Positions 55,550-64,000 of a stretch of DNA of 64,000 bases are shown here, one piece after another. Position 1 is the first letter of the stretch. Each line of letters opens with the position of its first letter. The stretch covers positions 7,073,001-7,137,000 of the forward strand of contig NC_134025.1 of assembly GCF_964204645.1 (NCBI RefSeq), in the 5' to 3' direction. The notes under the pieces were generated by a model. The model was not told the DNA's origin. It saw only the letters and a program-made list of their open reading frames with translations, and searched no databases. The position numbers were made by a program, and so were the translations under genes. Source of the stretch: Tubulanus polymorphus (taxonomy: Eukaryota; Nemertea; Palaeonemertea; Tubulaniformes; Tubulanidae).

Positions 55550-56621
55550 ATTCTACACTCGGTTAACAAGGCTCCTCTTTGAATCTTCGAAATCTCGAAT
55601 AAAACTACTATAGGCCAAGAAAACATTTTTCGGACTTGATATTATTTTTTCGTTATCATTGTAGGATTGTACACATACCCATATCCCGCTTATTCGGCTG
55701 AGGTTGAGTTAGAGAACTTTAGAGAACGGTCAGAATTACTAATGAATATTCATTCTCGTTGAACCGAGTCGCGAAGAGGGTCTCGGAATGAATAAGAGAT
55801 ACAATGCTGCAAGTCGTGCCAGCAATTACTAACAGTTCTACTACGGCGCGTCCATATCGGGCAAAAAGAAACATCGACCTAAAATGCATTACCGGCGAAT
55901 GCAAAAACAAGAGACTCAGCGAGAGAAAGATGGAATTGAGAGGATCTGTATCCTGGGTAAGCATGATAAATAATGCATTGCATCGTGTGCAGGGAATACG
56001 ACCGACGTGTGATTACAGCGGTTCATTTTTGTCAACTCGCCGACATAAACCGCACGGCGCGCTGCAATCGACATGCACAGGACACAGCGAAACACCGCGC
56101 CAGGTAAAATGATTTGATCCGCGAAGACCTGGCTGAACGCAAGTGGCACCGCAGATCTATGCGAGGCATCGGATAACCGGTAAATAAATCATACTCGATG
56201 ACGCCAGGTATCCCCTCGTAAGATTGGCGTCATCCGATCTGCCCGAATCATATTTCTGATTTTGGCGAACGGGTATCGGATTGACCGCGACAGTATTGAC
56301 TGTCGATAGGGAAAAAACACTCGCTTATCGTTGCGAAATCATTAGTAAACCTGGGTTTATATGACAGATTAAAACGACATGATGACGAATTGTCACGATT
56401 CAGAAAAACGACATATGTACCCCTTCTGCAAAAAAATATCAAGCAAAGAAACAAAGTAACAGGCGGGAACACATCTTGATTAAATCAATTGTAAGATTGA
56501 TATGATTTGTTCATTTCTAGTGTTTGCATTCAGTTGAGTCAAAACACGACTTCGAATTCAAAATGCTACGTAATGTATTAATTTTGAATAGATTCATCGT
56601 AAGGCTAAACGGTGTTAGCGA

Positions 56622-56740
56622 CGGTGCGGTGTGGGCGAGTGGTTAGTGTTCGACTCTGGGGAGCCAGGGCTCGAACCCGTTCATTACCGTTGCGTCCTTG
56701 GGCAACACATTTAAACTCATTGCCTTCACTTTTTTCTAAA
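56622..56740 (+). mobile_element. tRNA-derived SINE
   Basis: An A-box-like stretch (GGGCGAGTGGTTAG, about 56632) and a B-box-like stretch (GGCTCGAACCC, 56668-56678) are spaced as in a pol III promoter. They are followed by GCGTCCTTGGGCAACACATT, a motif common in the body of animal SINEs, and a T-rich end. It does not fold as a clean tRNA, so a SINE is preferred to a tRNA gene. Confidence 0.7.
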
Positions 56741-59700
56741 TCATGATCAAGCTAATCAAAACACACCCAGCAGTTGTAGAACTGAACTGATTGGTAATGC
56801 TGTTCACAAAACGACCCGACCGATTAGGAGAAACAAGGTATCATTTTTAGCCTAATCTTGACATTTCTATGTGTGTATAGATCCTGTCGGGGAGAGGCGG
56901 GACAAAACCCGCCCTGTTCCTGTTGTAAAAATACATGCGCGTTAAAAAGTCGGTCCCGAAAAAGAACCAATTTGACATCGCCGGAAAGGGCTACAAATCA
57001 TTCTGGAATCGTCTGGAAGGCGTTGAAGTTATATGCCGCTAACGATGGCGATGAAATAGTTACTCACTTTATCAGCACTACTGCTAGAGTGTTCAACCAT
57101 AAATATTATGAATAATAAATGAAGGACTTTACACTGCTGTTAATATCTGCAGATCATATCGTAACTGTTTATTCCCCATCCCGCGTGCACTACAACCCGG
57201 CAGCTTTCGTATCTGTTTTTGCTGCAAATCGCCGAGATCCTGAAAATCTGCTTTTAAAGCTGGCGAGTTTAAAGGACTCGTGAACATGTCAAGATTACCT
57301 TACAACGTTGTAAACACTCGACGAAACGAAACATGGAATTTGATACATGCGCTTTCGCTGTAAAAGTGAAAACGAATTTCAAAGCGAATAGGACTGTTAC
57401 AAAATTCATCAAAAATTCTACATTCACAAGAAATTCCGTCAGAATCTCCAAAAGAGTTTATCTGAGGTCGGGACAGCTTCATATAAAAGGTAAACGTTTC
57501 GGTCATTATTTCTGCACGCAGATTAGCGGATTCTAGTATATGAGAGTTCTGCATATTGAATGATATTGTAGGGAAAAATATAGTGAGATGCATAGACACA
57601 ATACTGCCATGTGTCACTTAGAAATGGATGCTTTGAAATAAGGAAGTGACGAAAGAGAAAAGTACATTATAGTGATTGCAGAGGTGTAACGTTTCTCACG
57701 CGGGAACCGATGGTGCAACAGAATGCCGGCTTTCAGGACATAAACGATGCTTGTCAATATTATTGAGCCTCGGGGTGAATTATTAATATATGAAGAACGC
57801 GACTGTGCTCCGAGATTTGTATTTAATTCACCAGATTTCAGCGAATGTCGGAGATAGTTCATTCCAACGAATACAGATTTTTCGACATTCTATATCCTCC
57901 GAAGACTTTTTTGTCCGGTAGCAAATTCTTTCCCAGGGATAATCTAAGATGATTCGTAAATGTAACCTCATGATAATTTTTTTCTATTTTCACACCATGA
58001 ATTCGTAAAGATGAATTCATCTAATCTGTTCGTAGCACTCCTGATCATGATTATAGTCGAGTAGGATAATCAACAATGCATGTACAACCAACACCGTTTT
58101 ACTGTTAGAATATGTTTCTTGTATTTTTGAATAAATAGATCATTGCTAAAGTCTGTGACACCCGCGTGTAGCATTACGATTCTGCACACGCAACTTGGTA
58201 GGCAAACTTTTGAAGGCTCATTCGCACGCGAAATATTCAAAGGACCATATCAAAATTTGAAAAAAAGTTTTACCAGCTATCTTTGTGAAAACTTTTATAA
58301 CCTGAGAAGCTTTATGAATATACTTTGAATGATCGATCAGAATTGCAATCGAAAATTGTATGCAGTAACGCTGATCAAAGCTCTAAGTACACTTCGGAAA
58401 TATATGCAAAGGTCGCTTACGCAGGGCCGTAAAATGAAATGTTTTGCAATTCTGACGATGCAAGAAACACGACGCAGCTCGGCTCCGGGAGTACTGTTCG
58501 ATATAAATGGCTGTAAGCAGTTAATAAGCCGATATAATATTAGTATTGACCTGTGATCGCTTGTTCGCCACATTATTATATTTCATCGAGCAAATATACA
58601 AAACCACCTTAAGACAGGAGGCTGGGTGTGGAAATGAGATTCTCGGCGTTCGTCTAATTACCTGGCAACACAGATAATACGTCGAATAAGTCATACGCCT
58701 TCAGTCTTCAGTCGCCGAGAAACACTTATCGGACTCTTATTAATAAAAACGGCTTAATTATTACGAGCGTTATAGACTCTATTGATGTCGAATTATTTCT
58801 GTGGCGATGAATAACATTACGTACGACACCTGATAAATCTAGAGTTCGATATTGGTGGCTCGGTTATTGTGACTCGCGATGCCAGTCAACGAAAAATAAG
58901 CTTCGAAAAGTTGTACGTTGATTTTGCCCACAAAATACTTTGACCTGAACAAAAAGAAAGTTTATAAAATGAACGATACGGTTCATAGATACTATATATT
59001 CTTAAACTCGATAATATAGGGTAATATATCCAATATACATTACGTGATTTAGATCATTAATGAATCGAAGAGATTATACTATATGTTTTTATGAGACAGT
59101 TTTACTACGTTTGTCGCGGTGTATTGGTCGGTCATCTCGGTCAACTCTCAGAAAAACTGAAGACCTCTCGTTATCTGTATACCGACTAACCCCTTGGAGT
59201 AAGTCTGGACAGGAAATACAAAAGCGAGAGTCCATCTGCAGAAGCTTCGCCAGTGCAATGTGACAAGACGATGCACGTAATGGTGATTCTGATGACAATT
59301 GACTTGTCAGTGAGTTGCGCAGAAGAGACACCGGCAAACAGCTCGATGCGAGGCTAATCTTGTCAGAGTAAGTTCATTTCCTATGGACTGCTCATTGATC
59401 TAATGTCGTTTTATGCATGTGTCACTGGTCACACAAAACGAGTCTTTTACACGAACGGCAGAAAATACTCGAGTCCAACGGCATCTAATAGCTATCGGCG
59501 CTATACCGATGCTAGTTTCCGGTTTATCGTTACAATTTCAGTGTAAGTGGATGGTACTTGATTTCCAAAATTTTCAAGATAGCGAGATACGGTTTCCATA
59601 TAGCGGCAAAGCCATCGGTATCTGCTTACCAAATTGAGCGATTGCTGAAAACAATATTGAGTGCATTATTTGAGTACTGTAATTGTGATCGTGCACGAGG

Positions 59701-60192
59701 TGTTTAATAGGCAGTAGAGCCAACCTTCATAAAAACGTAGAAAAAAGTAGTAGTTATTCCAGTTCCAAAACGGGAAAATCATATTTTTCATTAAGTATTA
59801 TATGCATCGGCTACAAATACAAAATTCATAAGCCGCTATAGAAACAAATGGACTGATAGTCCGGTATGACTCCCGGCAGTCTGAGCTTTTTGAAAGCGAT
59901 TCAATTCATCAATTACGTCGTGTTGGCTAAGTCTATTATTGCGTTGAAGATATCCGAACGGTTTCATGTGTGACCAGAATAGCTTATTGCCGATTTAAAA
60001 ACAAAAGCAAATCATTAAGTTTGTTATCAAATCATAATTACGAATGACTCAGGAGGGAATTATTATGTCCTGACGCAAACACGCGAGTTGAGAGCGGGCA
60101 GTTTCCATACTGTTGAACTAGTAATATTACATGAACTCATTTGACGCCGCAAAAACTGTTACAATAACGTTTGATAACTATTCGTTATCTAA

Positions 60193-60545
60193 GCGGTTCT
60201 GTGTGAGTCGATGCGCACTACGTCATCAATATTGGCGCTTCGAAATAACAATTACAATTGCGAATATTGGCGTTTATTTTGTATTCAAATTCATTCCATG
60301 ACGCTTATTTTATTTTTGATAAATATGAGTAATCATTTTTGAGAGGAGGTGCACTACGTCATCGATATACCGCATCTAGACTGGTTGACGGTCAATTCTT
60401 TTCTATCATCGACACATCTAAATCCAATATTACTCTATCGATTCTATTATATGATCTATAATATACTATTAATTGTCGACAATGTTAAGCAGTATATGTG
60501 TTGTTTATCAAGGCGTCAATAAACTTTCAAGTTTAGTTTTCTTGT
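60193..60545 (-). repeat. Dispersed repeat, copy B (inverted relative to copy A)
   Basis: Read on the minus strand it matches 49394-49643: CTTGAAAGTTTATTGACGCC at the start, GATGACGTAGTGCAC in the middle, and ATTGATGACGTA plus CTCACACAGAACCGC at the end. It carries about 110 bp near 60390-60510 that copy A lacks. Confidence 0.7.
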
Positions 60546-63500
60546 TTATCGTACCAGGGACCATACTTAAACTCCACACTCCACTAAAGTCTCACTGTTT
60601 TGAAGAAGAAGCAGCAGATTGTTAATGTTTTAACCGATCTAATTTTTTTCCATCTCGAACTATATACCGATTTCCGTCGCACGCAAATTGTTTTACATTT
60701 CATTTTATTTGCACATTTGCCCGTGTTGTTAATAAGAAAATCCGTGACATAAAAGTTCATCGATTTCGACGGAAAAATATGTCGGTATATTACAAGTGCT
60801 CTATAAATAGTGTGAAGCAGTGACCGCGCGTTTATTGAATATTGTATCGGGTAATATATTCCTACGAGACTCGGCAGGCCAGCAGATGAATTGGTCTTGT
60901 AATGGCCATCCGGTTCATAAATCAAACCTCGCCGCACCAAACTTGTACAAATCGGTGGATTAATCATAACTAAAATAAATACCTCTTTTATTTGTCCGAT
61001 CGGATAATCATGGACATCGGATCGGCCGGACTGCTGTGAATCCCGGTGAAAGCATGCTCGCCTTGCTTTCTCCGGGTGAAAAATTAATACGGCCGGCTAC
61101 TCATCGACTAGAGGATGAGAGAAAATTTCACCATCAGTGCCAACGATGATTTGAATAATGTAAATGCAATTTACGACAAAAATCCCATCAGAGAGATGAG
61201 ATATGTGAGTTGGTTTTGCCCAAAAAGTTGCTGATGCATCTGCATGTCTTAAAAGCTGATAGTTAAAACATTGTCATAAATGAAATGAGAATCGAAAGAT
61301 TAACTTTTTCTTGCTGACACAACATTTAGCGGTTCGATTCGGGTATTGTGAATTCCATCTTTCAAGAGAAGTTGACTTACAAACTCAAATTCTTTATTGA
61401 TTTCAACTCTATGAATCTCGTCCTGTTCATTGCGGGTTAAATACTAATTCTGAAGCGGAATAATTCATTTTCGGTTATTCAACCTAAGATGGTAAACCGA
61501 TGTCATAATTTGCACTATAACTATACTATCGACTCCATGGTTGTTCACATGGTTCAGAATCTGCCGCTAACGTTATTTCCAATATCAGATTAATTGAACG
61601 GGAACGACACTGAGTAATATATCAATGGCAATCAAACACTTCGGTAAGACTTATACAACTAATTGAGAGAAGAACCGGTAAATAACAAGAACCCTTCATA
61701 ACTAATCCTACTTATTCCCTACTTATACGGCTAATAAATGCAGTCAGTTGATGCCTAAGTTGATGATGACTGAAATATGAAATATACGTTGATCGTATCA
61801 TTTCAGCTCGCTAATAAACTGGCCAGGTATAATTAGTTTATTGAACACGATAGAAATATATATTTTAGATAATTTCGTAAGGCTCATTCTTATACTTTAA
61901 TTCTTTTCACGCTTCTCGCAAAGCAAATGGATAATTCGACATATAAAATGAGACGCCGATTACGATCCTAAGGAAACTGATGCCTGACATTACTCCTGAT
62001 CACCGTTGCTGGCCTTGGCTATTGAATGGCCATTCAGAAGTTAGTTAAAGGGACAAGTATGCTGAAAATTTCCTTGGATACCGGTAATGTGATGGGCAAA
62101 GCGACGAAAAAGCTGTCTGGTAAACGGAATAGCAGGTATCAACATTTTGATGAGTCTCAGTAGTACGATCACACGTGTCCCTAATGGTGATGTATCATTT
62201 CTGATCCACAATTTATAACCACGGCGAGCAAAAGGTCGAATTAAGAGAATTACCGTCAAACTGGATTGTATGGACGGCTGCATGTTCACCGCGTAATTGA
62301 GGACTGACTTGGGATATGGTTGCGACGTGTTGGTGGCGAAATGAAAACGACAGGCCGAAAGATTTGCAAGGCTATCTATTTCAATGAGAAACATAAGTGT
62401 AATTAATGTTTCGCCGTCATAATCCGAACATTTCAAGATTGAAAACTGACGACTGTTGAAGTGGCACTTCAAAACCGTGGAAAAAATGTATTTACACAGT
62501 CATGTGTACTGAAGAAATGTTTGTAAGAACTGCGCGATGAAAACAAATTGAAACTGAAGATTTAAATCTGACTAAAATTCATTTTGTTGCATATTTGAGA
62601 TGGATTTCATCTTCAAAACGTCGAGGGAAAAGCATATCTCGAAAAATTATGCTTGACGCTGATTTTCCCGCTGTTTTTATTGGGTTATCGTTCTTCTCTG
62701 CAAAAACAATTCTGGTGAGTAAAGATAGGCGGTAGAAAGTAAGCGATCTTACATGTAGGAAAATAATGAAGATAGCGGCTAGTTGATTAGTTATCTGTCG
62801 TGCATACAAAAACCCATTAACTGTCATTTTACGACTAACGAATGACCTGGATTCCTAATCCGCACCGCAACGATATCATCCACCAAACTCCGGCAGACAC
62901 CAAAAAGTGGCGCGTAAACCAGTAACCGTGCATCTTTCAACACCGAGCCAATAGCGGATTAATAGTCCGAAGAAGGACTATTACCTACAGAAGAAAGAAT
63001 GCCTAATCGTAACGCAAGGTGTCTGTGATGGGTCCTTCAGGGACTATAATTAACCACTGACATTACCTAATCAATGTATCGGAGCGGTGAATCTCAATGA
63101 CCTCATAAAAAGTCCGGAGATGCGTCCAGTGTCGATGCCGAGTGACCGGTAAACAACAGGAAGGTAAACGCGTTAATGAAAACGAATGGTCGGGAAAGAG
63201 AGCGCTCATGAGGACACATGTTCCTGTCTAAGCAATACATAAGTCTCAATATAACCGCAGAACGAGTCTGCAATATTTCACACAGGTTCGAGCATTATTT
63301 TCTACTGTCGAGATCTATAAATTTCTCGGAGTGTAATGCAGACGGTTATATTTCTTTGGTAGATGAGAAATGCGATAAATGCACTAAAATAATTTTGTTG
63401 AATTGTCACTTCATCGATGAAATCATGTAAGATCTAGGTTAGGCGTTATGAAATTCAAGATCATCATAATAAGATCACTTCTTTTTTTCTAAGCGCAGTT

Positions 63501-64000
63501 GCGTTTGGAGTGCTGTAACAGCTAAAAAAAAGTTTTCTTGACATCAAAGATTCCACGAGGTTCGTTGATGCCCTATTCGATTTCTATGGCTTTCAGACTT
63601 TTTTTATTTGACAAAAGTTTGCCTGACTGTTTACTCGTCTAACTGGAGACTTTCCCGATAAGATAAGATCTAGTTGCCTAGCAACTGAAACAATGCTAAA
63701 TGAGAATGACATGCCCAGAATAGCTCACCGAGATTTTTCCGCCCGATTCTTCGACTCAACGAAATGTTCATTACGGCGCGCGATTATTGCTTAATTACAA
63801 CGCGAGCAAAGTCTTGTATTATTCATGCATTTTCCTGTTAGTAATACGCCGCAAAACTGCTCGATATGATTGACAAAATAAGCCCGAATTAACGATCATG
63901 TGACCTTTTGACTACTAACTGGGTCACTACGAGCACTGCGGTGTGCAGCGGCATGAGTATCGGGCGGAGGCGATTTGCGCTGGTAATCCCTGGTGCGCCT

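Larger units (their letters stand above)
49931..64000 (-). other. Upstream region, presumably a further ALK intron; no exon recognised
   Basis: 14 kb in which I searched the minus strand for the opening MAM1 strands (C-x-F-E/D and CGW codon patterns) without success. It holds a GTTTCG-rich patch (about 51922-52075), a long palindrome, a SINE and copy B of the dispersed repeat. Many short frames on both strands show no family resemblance. It is probably intronic because MAM1 cannot begin at 49930. Confidence 0.55.

Noticed and set aside
56622-56700. Functional tRNA gene
   Set aside because: Box A and B are present but a closed acceptor stem is not apparent; SINE is the better reading.
60225-60255. 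C-Y-F-E codons on the minus strand as a possible MAM1 start
   Set aside because: The frame stops within eight codons and the sequence belongs to the dispersed repeat.
60584-60967. Minus-strand open frame of 127 codons
   Set aside because: No recognisable domain; an AT-rich frame next to a dispersed repeat.
62041-62472. Minus-strand open frame of 143 codons
   Set aside because: Longest frame outside ALK, but the composition looks random and it shows no motif, no splice or promoter context and no family resemblance.

Overview
The window is eukaryotic nuclear DNA: AT-rich, intron-dense, full of microsatellites and small non-autonomous transposons, with no operons and no long uninterrupted reading frames. 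It carries one recognisable protein-coding gene, on the minus strand: an ortholog of the receptor tyrosine kinase ALK (the ALK/LTK family). I could place 24 coding exons between 8769 and 49930. Each has GT-AG borders and every exon-exon phase fits. Joined, they read through without a stop for 1,367 codons to a TGA. The 5' end of the gene (signal peptide, N-terminal region and the start of the first MAM domain) was not found and probably lies beyond position 64000. The domain set (MAM, LDLa, MAM, TNF-like plus glycine-rich, EGF-like, transmembrane, kinase) is that of bilaterian ALK. The compact, intron-rich kinase part and the repeat content suggest a non-vertebrate bilaterian, perhaps a lophotrochozoan such as a mollusc; the phylum is a guess.

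Layout, in plus coordinates, which run 3' to 5' along the gene. 1-8768: downstream flank and 3' UTR, no recognised gene. 8769-9653: the C-terminal tail exon. 10678-12741: seven exons of the kinase domain. 13241-14071: juxtamembrane and transmembrane exons. 15162-15305: EGF-like exon. 16776-22881: the TNF-like/glycine-rich ligand-binding region in six exons. 22882-42714: a 19.8-kb intron holding two microsatellites, two pogo/Tigger-like MITEs, a foldback MITE, tandem repeats and one candidate alternative exon. 42715-44284: MAM2 in four exons. 44497-44625: LDLa. 44812-49930: the second part of MAM1. 49931-64000: repeat-rich DNA, presumably the next intron, with a tRNA-derived SINE, a 58-bp-arm palindrome and one copy of a dispersed repeat whose partner lies at 49.4 kb in the opposite orientation.

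How the parts work together: the product would be a single-pass plasma-membrane receptor. The MAM/LDLa and glycine-rich modules form the ectodomain that binds ligand; dimerisation would drive autophosphorylation of a YxxxYY activation loop. An NPHY motif just inside the membrane, and tyrosines in the tail, would recruit adaptors. The most interesting new possibility is a phase-compatible extra exon in the large intron. It would either lengthen the linker after MAM2 or end the protein there as a kinase-less, secreted ectodomain.
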